A DNA stretch of 64,000 bases, taken from assembly GCF_018691265.1 (NCBI RefSeq), contig NW_024881303.1, positions 9,045,777 through 9,109,776 on the forward strand, given 5' to 3'. The DNA is from Tyto alba (Eukaryota > Chordata > Aves > Strigiformes > Tytonidae). The notes under the pieces are model-generated. The model worked only from the letters and a program-made list of their open reading frames with translations. It was not told where the DNA came from and did not search any database. How positions within the stretch are numbered: position 1 is the stretch's first letter; every line of letters begins with the position of its first letter. This document shows, one piece after another, positions 51,129 through 63,785 of this stretch. The translations under genes and the position numbers were made by a program.

Positions 51129-54100
51129 GGCCTGTGTTATCTAAATGCAGCCAAGCACACAAAGCTAAACAATTAGTATGATGTATGTGTTTTTTGACAC
51201 CCCATCTGCAAGCCACTTGAGAGTGTTTACAATTCTCTTTACCAGTCTTCCCTTGTATTCCCACATGGACACACTGGTTCCTTCACGGCATCTCTCTTTC
51301 AGGTTGTTCACCTCTACGAGCATTTACATAGTATCTTCTTTTTGTAAACAAATTCATGCAAGAAGCGTGGAGGGCAGCAAGAGCTACCATGGAAGCTTTT
51401 TTCCATCACAGATAATGTTTTAACAGAGTAGTGCAGAAGATGTTCTGCAGAAGGGTGTGCCCATATGTGCCTGCATCCAGTTTTTGCTTACAAAACTAGA
51501 CAGCTCAATGAGCAAGGGATTGCAACACTTGCCAGTTAACTAATCATTCTCCACCTGAGACTGCATTTCATCAAGAAATTCTGTAGCCATTCGCATCCAG
51601 ACTCTCAATTAATAGCAAAGTGAAAATGCTGCCCTGCAAAAACACCAGGTAAAAGAGCTGTGCTCTGCCTTAATTAATCTGCATTTACAGTGTGGGGAAG
51701 TGAATATCCAGAGTACTCTTATATATCTCCAGAAGTCAAGGAGTTGAGGAATAGTGGACTGCAGTAGCCAGGGAAATCAATTATCCATTTTGTTACTTAT
51801 TCTGCCTCCTGTCACAACAGTCATCACTATATCAAATAGTATGCCTGTACTGCAGAGGTATCCAAGATAGCCTTACTAAGTGCAAGTTCCAGGAGCATCT
51901 GTGACACACAGCCTTTATTTCTCTACCAAGAAGTTCTTACCTCTCTGATGCCGTGGCTAGTTGGCTGCCAGTAGGTCTACATAAGGCTTCCATCAGCAAT
52001 GCAGACAAACAATGAGGAAAACAAAACCATTCGCAACGTTTCAGCCTAGGTGTCCAATATTAAACAGCATTGCCAGTATCTTCCTGGTTACCAGCAACTT
52101 ACATTGTAAATTCTGAAGTTTGCATAATCATGTTTAATTAAGTGACAGCAGATGTTACATTAATTTGTGTAGGAGTACATTTTATATTAATATTTCACAG
52201 AAAACTGGCTATTACTTAGTTTTGAATTTGAAATTTTCGAGAACAAGACTAAATGCAATAGATTGAATGACAAAAATATTACTAAATGTCTTATTAGCTC
52301 TAGAATAGTTTCATCAAAATTATATTACATAATTACTCATCTGCATCTTTTATAATACAATGGGGAAGAGAGGGAAAAAAACCTCTGAAAAATCATTGAG
52401 AAAAATGTTATTTAAGTACTTTCAGGAGCAATATAATTAATGAATGATCTTTTCACAATCTGATAGAACTAAAATAAAATCAACGATATTCCATCAACTG
52501 TGAACTTTATTATTCTAGTCACAAAGTAAAATATTTTTTGAAAAGATATTTGTAATTTGAAGCAAAGTGATTCCATTACATGCTTATGTCTATTCTTTCC
52601 CTTATGTAAGGAGTATGTTATTTGAGAGCAAACAGTATCTGTATTGATCCTATGATCACATTCCACAAGCTAGTTTTAGTCCAGAAAATACAAGGGAAGA
52701 GAATAAGGTATTTCTTTTGATGACACTACAGGAAAGCAACAGAAGGGAAAAGACTGATTGTGGGAAGGGAGAGAAAGGAAATTTCCTGACTTCCAGGAAG
52801 AAACAAGAAGACAGAATGGTTTCTTGTGAAAGAGCAAAATGAGGAAATTCAGAAGATCATGTGAGGGATCACAAAGAAACATGTATTAGTACTTGAGTTT
52901 GTCGTGTATCTTGCTACTACACCAGCCATAGTAATTACCATTTTTTCTCATGAAGCAGGCCCATTTTCTGTGCGGTATAAGGCTGGGAAAAGAAGCATCC
53001 TTCCAGCTAGAAAACCTGTCATGCCCTGGGAAGTAGGCTAGAGTAAGAGCTAACAAAATTTTCAGCCCTCCACTTCCTCACCTCCCAGGAATGAGTGCCT
53101 CTGAGACTGGTCTTTGCCATCAGGGCAAAGCAGCTTGCTTGTACAGCAAATTTAGGGAAGAGTTACGAGGCTTGCAAGAACTATCCATGCAAGTGGTGTG
53201 CATGGCAGAAAGGCCTGCCAAGAACTAGTGCTGTAGCTGTGTGGGACAGCAGGCTTGTGTGACATGCTCCTATAAAAACCCAGTGTGAACATCAGAGGCA
53301 AGGAACAGAATGGACACAGCTGGCTTCAACTATTTTGCTCTGTGAACCCATAGCCAGGTTTAGGTTCAGTTACAGGAGAGAGTAGGAAGGGATTCTATAG
53401 TTCTCTAGTTTAAGCTCCTTCCAGTGCAGATATAAAAAACACTTGTGCTCAGAAAAACACTCTCACTTCTCTGCCTGCTGGAAGTATACACCAATGAAAA
53501 GAGAACATCTTTAAAACAAGACTTCTTCCCATAATAGAGTTAACTTACACAAAAAAATATTTGGTAGAGGCTATAAGCATCTGGAAATTTTGTATTAACA
53601 CTTTGCTATAAATTGCGTTCGTTTGTTACTTCATGATATTTCTACAATAGATATAGTGGAAGTATATGTCCAAATAACATTGATTTACTGTAATAATTTT
53701 AGCAAGAGTTTTCAGGGAAAATTCATCTATTTTACCTTTTCTTCATAATCCATGAAGTTTCTATAGATCAATTTAGCCCATTGTCACTCTGGTTTATTCC
53801 AAAAACTAATAGGGCAGACATTTAGAGACTAAGCATTTTTCAACACGATCAAATATCATGCAGGATATATTGCTTTCAGATTTATCAGAAAGGCTGAAAA
53901 GCAGCAGGGATGTCTGCCACATCTCATGCAAAGTCATTATGTTCAATTCGTGTCTCACGTAGAAAAAAAGCAAATAACAGAACTGCTCTAGTAGGTATAA
54001 GGGAAGCCTGAAAAGGAAGGAAGCTTCACTGGAGTAAACCTTACATATTCTACTCAAACCCTCCCTTTAGTTTTTCTCAAAAGCACATGGCTAAAAAGTA

Positions 54101-56780
54101 GTCTAAATCTGCCTCAAATGCCTGTGAATTTTCATGATGCTGAAGTGAAGCAGAAAACAGAAACAAAGACATTTTTAGAAAAACACATGTGGTTCTGTAT
54201 GCTGTATTTTGTCAAATGATGTAACTACAACACTTAAAATCCTTCTACTGGAAATAATTTATACTGAAAAATTGCAGAAAAGTGATGCACCCAGTGTTAA
54301 AATGGAAGATATGAAGTTCTATGTTTGAGGACTTACTCTAAATCCTAAAAGTAATGGCAATTTAAAATAGACAGATCCATCTTGCACATTTCTGGACTCT
54401 TCATTGCCACATATTTATTATATCATTTTTTTTGACTGTTTTTGTCTCAACTGGTCATGCAGCTGTTGCTCAGGAGTGCAGCCAACCGAGGTAGGCTCTG
54501 GGTAGTTTTAGTTTTGTCCTTGGAGGCAAATGGAGTTTTAACTTAGTACTTTTTTTTTTTTTTCTTCTTTATATGGAGGTTTGTGGAATTAGACCTTGGC
54601 AAATATTATGCCTGTCTCTAGGAAAATATTGTTGCTCCTTTCAGTATTTTATATGGTCAGTACAGCCTCATCTCTGTCAACAGTACCAAATTACATCAAG
54701 CCATTTCTTCTCAGCCTATAAAGATGGTCACAATCAACTAACACCAACTTCACTCAGAAAAACGGCAATCATTTTCCCCTGCCTATTAAATACTGTAAGT
54801 TACTGCTGCTTTCTAAGAGGATTGTGACTTTGTTGCATTTTTTGCTAATTTTTTTTTATGACTCCTAAATAGACCAGTATTCCCATAATACAGCTTTCAC
54901 AGGAAGGTACTCCCTTTTCTTTCAAGTTGTACATCTCCAAAAAGGATAAAAACCCTTTTGTATTTCACTATCTTTTAATTTTTTGTTTTCTAAGAGTAAA
55001 CCAGAATGTTTTGCTCATGCCTGAGGCAAGGATTACACCTGTACTTTGTGCTCTGACAAAATTGGTTTCAGACCCTCCTACATCATCCAGTACCCCCATA
55101 ACCTTTTAACCAGGAAGTATCTGGGCACTAAAGCCCAACAACAAGGGAAAGTGACCTACCGTTGAACCTGAGAACAGCAAGTACTATGCCCAGATAAGCA
55201 CTTCCTTGAGCATCAACAGTTAGCAGTTCAAGGTACCATAAATTAACACTATTTTTCTTACAAGGTAAAAAGGGCATCTTGCTTTCCTTTTCTGCTAAAT
55301 AACATAGCTCTTCACAATGATACTAGACAGCTGATAGTTATCAAAGAGGTAAATAAGAATTTCCTACCTTTTCTTGGTATCACTTGTTGTTCAGTAAAGC
55401 CAGCTGCTGCTACTTGTTCCCTTTACTGTATTTCTCAAAGCAAAATTGCTTTAGCTTCCCTATTAATTTTAAATTTAATTTCCTGAGCAGTCAATGCCTT
55501 TTCAAGTGTGCAGTGCTGGTCTTCCCCAGTCAATGTTCTTCCAAGGTATTGTGAATCATATAGTTAAAAAAGGCAGATGCCTAGAGCAAGTGCTACATTT
55601 TGCTGTCCTACTTATGGCTCAAGTCAGGGAATGAAAGTAATATTGAACAGTATATAATGCAATATGGGAACACCAGTGTCATTCAACAGCAAACACATTT
55701 CATTATTTACACAAACCTTTAATGTACTTGTGGTTATACCAAGTGAATGGCAAGTCAACAGAGGAGTTATTTTGCACCTCTGAGAGGCCATTGACTACTC
55801 TGATCTGGAGCAGCTGGGGTGGATGTTTCTTCTAGGGACATTTCACCAGTTGGAAATTGCTGCACAAGAACATGTTCATTACAGAGAGGAAGCCAAGTAC
55901 ATAACACTTCAAAGAGAGCACCTGGTCTCCCTGAAACCTTTTTCTTTCAGCACATGTACCCATGGATGTTCTGCCAGTACTGTTCTATCACTATCTTTTT
56001 TTAGATAGAGCTCACCTCAGGCAGGAGTGGAGAGAGACAAATTGCTCCATATTTATAGAGGAGATATAAATTGTTTCTCTTAGAAGAGCTGTTGACTCTC
56101 ATCACATCCACCGAGGTCTTGGTCCCAAACACAGCATATATGCTGATATACTGCATATACAAAAAGATGTGGTATACTAGCCCACAGCTGAATCCACTTG
56201 TGCACTTTTAGAAAGTACTGGTCTCATGTGGGAGTTGGTACTAATAGTTAAGAGATTATTAGGAGCATCTTTTTACATTTCCCCTCAACTGTTACTAACT
56301 ATGGATGTGTTTACTGAGCATCCATACAAAGCTGCAGCATGAGACTTTAAATTCACCTGTGACTTTACCTGAATGTCACTCACAGTTGAGTACCACAATT
56401 TACCTCCTTAACAGCTAAGCCACTAGACTTCATAACTACAAAGCAGGGAGTGTGTGCTCAGTCTTTGCCATCCTGAAGGACTATTATTTCAGCTGAAAGT
56501 CAGTTGCGTCCAACAACACAGAAATATATTCCATATGTGCCAGTTTCTGAGCGGGGCCCAAAAGCTCCTTCACCATCTATTATTAAATCAGTGCTGGTGG
56601 ATCTGACCAGAGACAACAACAAAAGCAAGTGTCCCCTCTGGAAAGAGTTTTATAACAGACAAAAGATTCTTTCCTTTGGTAGCACAGAGGAGCGTAGCCA
56701 TTAAAAATGTACCACAGCAAGTCACTGTGATGATTCCCCTCATAATCTCTGCAAATAAAGAGAGTGTTGAATACTCTTAC

Positions 56781-56826
56781 CTTTATTAGCAGAAATCCCA
56801 GTAGATCCTCTTGCCATTAACATCAT
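56781..56826 (-). CDS. Candidate gene, possible first coding exon
   Basis: ATG at 56824-56826 (three in-frame ATGs within the first four codons) followed by 15 codons and one base, ending at a very good AAAG|GTAAGAG donor. It reads MMLMARGSTGISANK. The phase (one base left over) matches the next exon at 46173. A second frame here reads NSLENN..VILYDVNG but hits a stop before the donor. The start may instead be internal if more upstream exons exist. Confidence 0.3.
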
Positions 56827-58463
56827 ATAAGATAACCTGTCTCTGGCCTCTCAGATTATTCTCTAGGCTGTTGCTGCTCTTCTTTCTCTCCCTCTATAGA
56901 GACATGCAGAATAAAGCATGAATGAGAATTCTTCAGAACAAAATTGGCTGAAAATGGTGTCTAGGGATAAGCAAATATCAAGGAAGTTAAGACTTCATAT
57001 ATCTTCGATATTTCTTGACTTCTAAGGGGTAAGAAAGACAGTTTAAATTAGGAAAACTTTTCAAGGAACAGTTACTTTTGTTTATAATAAGCTGCAGCAT
57101 AGCCTATGTGTGAGGGCTAGAATATTTCTCCAGCCAGATTTTCACAAAGACAATGAATGCTCTTATATATTGGACACAGGACTATATATGACAGCCTGTA
57201 ATAGTTATTTGTTCCATTAAAATATTTGAAAATGCATGTTAAGGCATCAAGATTTTAACATTGTTCAAATTGTATCACTTTAGAGAAAGCAGTAAATTAC
57301 TTTGTTCACATACTGTTCTCACAGTCATTACTACTAGTAAATTTGATATTTTGGTAGCAACATACTTCTTAAATGCACATGATAGCAATCAATACCAAAA
57401 ATTATGAGGTATCTATACCTTGATGGTATTTGAAAGAGTATTCTTGTATACCACCTGTGCTGCTTTCCATGGCTTAGCCTGACTCTAATCAGTGTGACCT
57501 TGTCATACCATCTCTTCACACGTCCTGCTGTTCAGAGAACACCAGCATCATTTCTGTTGACCCACCCAGGTGTAGGGAAGGAAGCAAGTGAGGTTGTGAT
57601 CAGGTAAAGTATTCTGTACCACAAGGAGAATGGGAGAATTCCAGTGCCCCCAGTCCTACCTCATGGTGCAACCTCCAATGCAGAATGAAGTCCCCAGGAA
57701 GAGCCCCAGAATCCTACTGAAAGAGACTCTCCAACCCACCGTCATCTGCTCTAAAACCCCACTAAAACCTGCATAGTGGCACCGTGACACTATCATGAAA
57801 GAATAAAACTGTCCCTGATTATAAGTATTACTTATGGCATTCAAGCCAGTAATCACAGGAAAAGCCTGGATGATCCATATCTGTAACTCCAGAGGTAAAA
57901 ATATTCCAAATCCCACCATCTTGCACATCCTTTAGCCACTCTGTGCAGTCCCATAACATATGTACTGTGGCTGAGTGATGCCTGAACTCTCTCCTAACTC
58001 CTGGCAGAGGTACATTATGGGTGCGCTGGATCCAGACAGTCTATGATGATTCCCTTTCATTCAGAACATCACATGTCACCACCAGTCAAATTGCTAACAA
58101 TCATAATAGCTGTAAAACTGACACTTTTGAAAAGGATTTGGAATTCTATTTCAGACACTTTTTCAATTCTCAGACTCTTCCACTTAGTTCTCCCTAATGA
58201 ATATATAAATACTGGTATTTGACTGTGACTCTACAGTGGTTACAGAGGCAGCAATTTCTTTCAGCTACTTTACATGAGCTTTCAAGGATGAGCTTTCAAG
58301 GACTGAATGTGAGATGACTGCCAAGAATGATCTTTTTTTTTTTGTAGACGCCTAATTCTGAGTTCATTCCTTGCAAAGGTGACTCTTCAGTTACCAGCTG
58401 GCTTTGGAGAAGCCACAGCATGGAAACAAAACGATAGAAAAGAAGTACCTGTACTTGCAATGG
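56827..58463. other. Region between candidate first exon and CR1
   Basis: AT-rich sequence with a less AT-rich patch at about 57530-57960 that contains AATAAA near 57806 and may be a decayed LTR or other element. No CpG island or clear promoter is seen for the candidate gene. Confidence 0.4.
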
Positions 58464-60090
58464 ACAGAATCACAGAACGGCTGAGGCTGGAAGGGACCCC
58501 TGGAGATCATCTAATCCAGCCCCCCCCTGCTCAAAGTAAAATCAGCTAGAGCATGTGCTCAGAGCAATGGCCAGTTGAGTTTTGAGTATCTCCAAGGATG
58601 GTGACTTCACATCCTCTCTAGGCAACCTTTTCCAGTGTTTGACCACCCTCACAGTAATAAAGGTTTTTCTTATGTATAAGTGGAATTTCCTGTATTTCAG
58701 TTTGTGCCCATTGCCACTTGTCTTTTCCATGGGCACCACTGAGAAGAGTCTGGCTCTGCCTTTACACTCTCCCATCAGGTATTTATATACATTGATAATA
58801 TCACCCCTGAGACTTTTCTTGACAATGCTAAACAATCCCAGCTCTCTCAGCCTTTCCTCATATGGCAGATGCTTCAGTCCCTTCAGTGGACTCAATCCAG
58901 TATGTCCATGTCTATCTTGTACTGGGGTGCCCAGCACTGGCCCAGAACTCCAGATGTTGCCTCACCAGTGCTGAGGAGAAGGGAAGGCTCACCTTCCTTG
59001 ACCTGCTGGCAGCCAGAGTGCTGTTGGCCTTCTTTATTGCAGGAGCACATTTCTGGCTCATGGCCAGCTTGTTGTCTGCCAGGACCCCTGGGGCTTTTCC
59101 TGTAAAGATGCTTTCCAGCCAGTTGGGTGCCAGATTGTACTGGTGCCTGGGTTTTTTCCTCACCAGGTGCAGGACTTTGCATTGTCTTTTGTTGAACTTC
59201 ATGAGGTTGCTGATTGCCCATTTCTCTAGGACCTCAACAGAGGTCCCTCTGAGTGGTGGCACAACCACTTCTCAGTTTTTAACACTGGCAAATTTGCTGA
59301 GGGTGCACTCTTTCCCATCATCCAGGTCATTAACGAAGATGTTACACAGGACTGGGCCCAGTATTGACCTTTGGAATACACCAGTAGCCACTGGTCCAGT
59401 TGGACTTTGTGTCATTGTTCACAACTTTTGAGACCAGAAGTTCAGCCTTCAATCCACTTTGCAGTCTATTTATCTAACCTGTATTTCATCAGTTTGTCTA
59501 TGGGGATGTTATGGGAGACAGTGACAAAAGCCTTGCTAAAGACCAAATAAACAACATGGGCTGCTCTCCCTTTATTCACCAAGCTTATAATTTCATCATA
59601 GAAGGCTATCAGATTGGTCAGGCTTTTGCTGTTGATATACCTGCAGAAGTTATTTTTGTTGCCTTTCATTTGTCCAACCAAATTCAATTCCAGGCAGGCT
59701 TTGGCGTTCCTAACCTTATTTCTGTACACTTGACAGTATCTCTATATGCCTCCCAGGTCACCTGTTCCTGCTTCCACCTTTTCATGCATCCTTTCCATGT
59801 CTGAGTTTATTCAGGAGCTCCTTGTTCATCTGTGCTGGCCTACTGCCACGTTTGCTTGATTCCCTGCACGTGTGGATGGAACATTTTTGGCAATCTTTGA
59901 AACTCATCCAGCTCTCCTGGGACCTTCTTCTTTCCAGGATCATATGCTATGGGAGTCTTCCAGGAAAATCCTCTGAACAGGCCAAAATCTGCTCTTCTGA
60001 AGTCCAGGGCTATGATCCTGCTATTTGCCTTGTTCCTTTCTCTCAGAATGCTGAGCTCCACCATCTTATGGTCAACTTCACACAGTATCT
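58464..60090 (-). mobile_element. CR1 LINE, truncated ORF2 and 3' end, minus orientation
   Basis: The 3' terminus (plus strand CAGAATCACAGAACGG) is at 58464, and coding remnants extend to about 60090. In minus-strand order I see DFRRADFGLFRGF (59840-60064), then NNFCRYINSKSLTNLIAFYD followed by VYLVFSKAFVTVSHN (59466-59729), then LMKFNKRQCKVLHLV and MSQKCAPAIKKANS (58912-59268), and finally YEERLRELGLF and KYRKFHLYIRKTF (58542-58937). These are reverse-transcriptase and downstream segments of CR1 ORF2. Several frameshifts, a D-to-V change in the FSKAF(D)TVSH motif and an internal deletion make it inactive. Confidence 0.93.
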
Positions 60091-63000
60091 GTAATCTGGA
60101 AAGAAAAGGCAGCTCAGAAACAGTAACCTTTTTCTGTTGGATATTGCTGTTTGAGTGAAGCTAACTGAAGCAACAGCAGCAAAATCACACCTCAATTATG
60201 TGTGACAGCTCCAAAACTCAGTAACTTTTAAAATAACTTCTATAGTGGCTAAAGTGGTCTGAAAATCTGTAAACACAGCTGAGATGTTCAGTGCCCCTCC
60301 AACACTACAGCACTCTTAGAGTGCAGTACTCCCCAAATCCACATATTTTAGAGCACACTGCAAATATAAGTTAATCAATTATTTAGTTCTCTACATAATC
60401 ATTGCCCAGGTTCTGGCTCAAGCTAAAGACTTTCTGTCTGGAATAAAGCTGTTTTAGGTTGCCCACAGCTATCTCCTCCTTTTGGTGTGAGGAGTCCACA
60501 GGAGACATATCACAGTCAAAGCAGAAAAGCAGGATCCTCTGATAAAACATCATTGTGTTGATCTCCCACATGGAAAGGGAGCACAGAGTAGGAATGACCT
60601 CCATCGTGAGGTACCGTGTCCCTCTTTTCTTTCTCCTCTGACCTCTGCCCCTCACCAAGTTCTCTTCTACTGAAACTGAGGACACTGTCCCCGGGTTTGT
60701 ATCTTGCAAAGATGTGCTTTGCTTAACTAGAATCCCCAGGTGCCAATAAGCAGAATAAAGTACTTAATTCTTGTAGTGGCAGTATTGTTTCTTGATGGGG
60801 CTGTTAGTGTTTGTTGTGGGATCTGACTGGCAGTTGACATAAGGAATTGGCAGTGAACCATTTCCTATGTCCTTATTTTGCAAAAATCTCCCTGCGTTAA
60901 AATGTTATGTTCTTCAATGTCATGCTGATAGCTCCCTTGATCTCACACACATACATACATGTTCTAATTGCTTGTATATATGAAAAATACTGAAATAGGA
61001 AAATTAAGCTAGCTGTTTGGTGGCCATTAAGGTCTTCAAATACAACATTCTGTTCTAATCTACTTATTTAAAATTTCTTATTAAGCAGCCTAGTATGTAA
61101 CACCAGCCTTGAGAACTAGCAGGAGAGGAATAGGAGTGATATTTGATTTTACTTGACATACTAAAAGTACATTTGCTTTGTGATCAACAAAAGGTCGGGA
61201 ACATTTTGTTATTGCAGGAAATTGCATCAATTACAAGCTGTCCAACCTCCCCCTGCAAAAGCAACATGCACACGAGTTACCTGCAGCCTCCAGGCATTGT
61301 TCCTTGTTTTCTTACAGGTTTTTCCTTTGAGATAAAAAGTTGCCTTCAGATAGGCTCAGCACAATTAACTAAATACTGTTGAATATGGCATGCAACAGCT
61401 TATTGAAGAAAGAGCTTAAGAAAAAAGATTGCACAATTAAGTACCTGTATCCAGATACAGGAAAAAGGATTTTACACCTTCACACAAAAACTAAACTTAA
61501 ATTACTGATTGCCAGTAGTCATATCAAGGAAAGATAACTCCATACATGAGCCTTTCCTTATACTTTTCCCTGGACATCAATTATTGACCAGCATTAGAAA
61601 CAAGATATTGCTCTAAGCAGAACTTTGTTCTAAACTATGTATTAATTCACAGGTGTTATGAATCATAAATTATGTTTTAAAATACACATTCTGGATGAAG
61701 AAATGGTCAGCATTTCTTAGGAGAAAGAGTCAATTTGTGGAAGAAGTAGGAAGCTGTCGTATTTAGTGAAGGGCTGCTCAGATCTACAATTTTGCAAATA
61801 TTCAGAGATTTTACAGTTCATAATCAAAGTTGAAATCAGGTGAGCTTCGATGGCTTGATGCAGTACCTGTAGTTGCAGTCACTGAGGTTCTGACTTCACC
61901 TTAAGGTTATGTTTTTCTTTGCCCATGACTGAAATAGTAGATTTTTTGAAATGACTGCACAAATGGCCACACCTTCATTTTACATGAAAGACATCTGAAT
62001 GGCAGCTTCCTCAGAAGTATAAAACTCCATCATGCTTGTTATGTTCCTTTCCAGTTATTACAGTATTGCCCAACTAAGTAGGAATTCATGTCTGAATTTT
62101 CCATTGCAAAACACTTCTGGTCCAAGTAAATATTTAGGCAAATCACACAGAAAACTAAGACTGTTCTTTGTAACTCACTCCAAGTAAACATACGATTCAA
62201 CAACACATAAAAAGATGTTTTGCTGGCACAGATTAAGATTAGATACAATGGAATGCCATTAAGGAAAGGATGTAATATAAGGCAAATAAGTGTTTATCAG
62301 GCAGTTTTTCAGGCACAGAGTAACACATTAATGTGGTTACACTTAGTATGTCTTTTTCAAGCTTCATGTTGTCAGCTGCTTGAGAAGTGTAGTTTTCCAA
62401 AGAAAAATTTTCTTCTTACTAATTGTTTTAGCTTTACATTGAAAATTACATTTAATATCCTCTTCTTTTTGTTGTTGTTAAAAAATAACAGTAATATTAA
62501 CTGTAATGAATCCCTATAAGTATATTAAGGGATTTTAAAACACCATAAAAACTTCCTCTTCTCCTGACAACACTATGCTGACTAGTCCTAGTGCTTGTAT
62601 AGGTGGTATCTGCAGTTTCCTGCCTCTGTGCAGCCAACAAGAACCCCAATGACGTGATTTCTAGCTGCTGCTCCCGTTCTCATGGAAACAGGTGTCAGAA
62701 GTAGGTACTTTAAACTAATCACAGTTTCATTTTTAAAAAGTCCTTTGAGAAACCATGACTAGGTATAGGCATGAGTGTCCCCCCTCTTCTTTTCTTTAAA
62801 TATGAACTTTGGTAGATATTCTCTCTACCATCAATTATTTGCTATTCTCTTGGTGCAATCATTGGAGTGAAAGCCAATGAGTTACAATCTGTGCATGTCT
62901 GTGGTGCTTGGTACAGTCTCCAGGTAACAAAGTACCAGTTTTTAACATATCTCTTTTATAATGAATGTAGTATGAATCTGCTAGCATTGCTGCAATTATT

Positions 63001-63301
63001 TTGAAATTTTTATCTATTTTAGCACATTACTGAATCCAAAATCCAATCAGTTACTCCCAGTTATTTCCTGGCTGCTTTTTTGGATAAAGTTGACTACTGC
63101 CATACCATAACAGAATGGCTTTCATCACTTACTAAGTATTCTAAAGCCATTATTATTTTTGTATCAGGTCTGGCTGAGTCGCACCAGCCTTAGCCAGTTT
63201 GGTAACATCTTTCAGAAAGCACTTGCCAGTGGAAAGGCAATCAGCTGCAGATGATCCATGATCTTTTTGGCCTGAAAAGCAATATTGGTCTCTCAGCTTA
63301 C
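60091..63301. other. Region right of the CR1 element
   Basis: AT-rich sequence. An open minus frame at 60383-60709 (108 codons) lacks recognisable motifs or clean splice sites. Possible short minus exons near 61.8 and 62.1 kb were judged too weak. No repeats are named. Confidence 0.4.
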
Positions 63302-63785
63302 AAAAGCTCTCAGTTTCAAAACCAAATCTGCTACTCTGTGGGATCTTCTAAAATAAGCTGCTCTAACAGATGAGCCAACCACCTAGCCACAAAGAAAACC
63401 AGTGAAATTCTGACATACACAATGATATACAAATTTCATCTGGGAGACTGGGGGTTTGAAATTGTCCATCTGATCTTAATGTAGCTATGTACCTATCAAA
63501 ACCATGACTAGATTGCAGAAGAGCCAAAATCATAAGGTGAAATGAAGCATCTGACTGTCTAAGTAGGCAGGTAAAATACATGTAACAGGAGCAAGCAATC
63601 ATGGTTTAGCATCAGAAACAAGAGATGTTTTACTGGAAATGCAGGACATCTAAAACAGGGAGGACACAAGTAACTTTATTCAAAGGTAAAAATCTTATTT
63701 GCCAGAAGAACTAACCAGGTTTTCGTGCAGACACCATTATCTCCTTACCTGCTCCCACAATACCTGTCCAATCACATAGTTCCAC
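63302..63785 (-). CDS. Possible cluster of three small exons, unknown gene
   Basis: Three minus-strand segments have splice-like ends and matching phases. 63749-63785 reads WNYVIGQVLWEQ with a GTAAGG donor. 63493-63554 reads SDASFHLMILALLQSSHGFD with a good acceptor. 63302-63347 reads RSHRVADLVLKLRAF with a GTAAGC donor. They could be upstream exons of the candidate gene or of another gene entering from the right, or a chance alignment. I do not recognise the sequence, and the next exon in phase was not found. Confidence 0.22.

Larger units (their letters stand above)
46174..56780 (-). other. Long candidate-gene intron 1 with CR1 and LTR insertions
   Basis: This 10.6-kb stretch holds a CR1 fragment (50335-50765) and an LTR (50775-51128). 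The remainder is AT-rich. The stretch at 52930-53340 is GC-richer with a TATA-like cctataaaaa near 53270 and could be another decayed LTR, but I found no termini. Nothing else is recognised. Confidence 0.45.
29321..56826 (-). other. Candidate multi-exon protein gene upstream of ESR2 (family unknown)
   Basis: I assembled minus-strand exons with GT/AG boundaries and matching phases: 56781-56826, 46061-46173, 44932-45128, 44681-44756, 42887-42948, 36079-36219, 35514 (or 35584)-35680, 34981-35203, 34244-34418, 33877-33969, 30689-30750 and 29321-29492. The product would be about 500 residues, ending with a stop at 29321. It looks like a soluble protein with an acidic stretch (EQELEEEII) and no evident signal peptide or zinc-finger motif. 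I do not recognise the family. From recalled mammalian synteny, TEX21 (a pseudogene in humans) sits between ESR2 and MTHFD1 and is the first hypothesis. One junction (35.5 to 35.2 kb) is ambiguous. The first exon and the 42.9-kb exon are weak. It could also be a decayed gene. The model is inference, while the open frames and splice signals are seen directly. Confidence 0.5.

Noticed and set aside
59511..59804. Plus-strand frames over the CR1 element (58582-60158)
   Set aside because: They are antisense shadows of CR1 ORF2 remnants.
60383..60709. 108-codon minus-strand frame
   Set aside because: It has only a tiny splice-bounded segment and no recognisable domain. It is probably chance or unclassified repeat.
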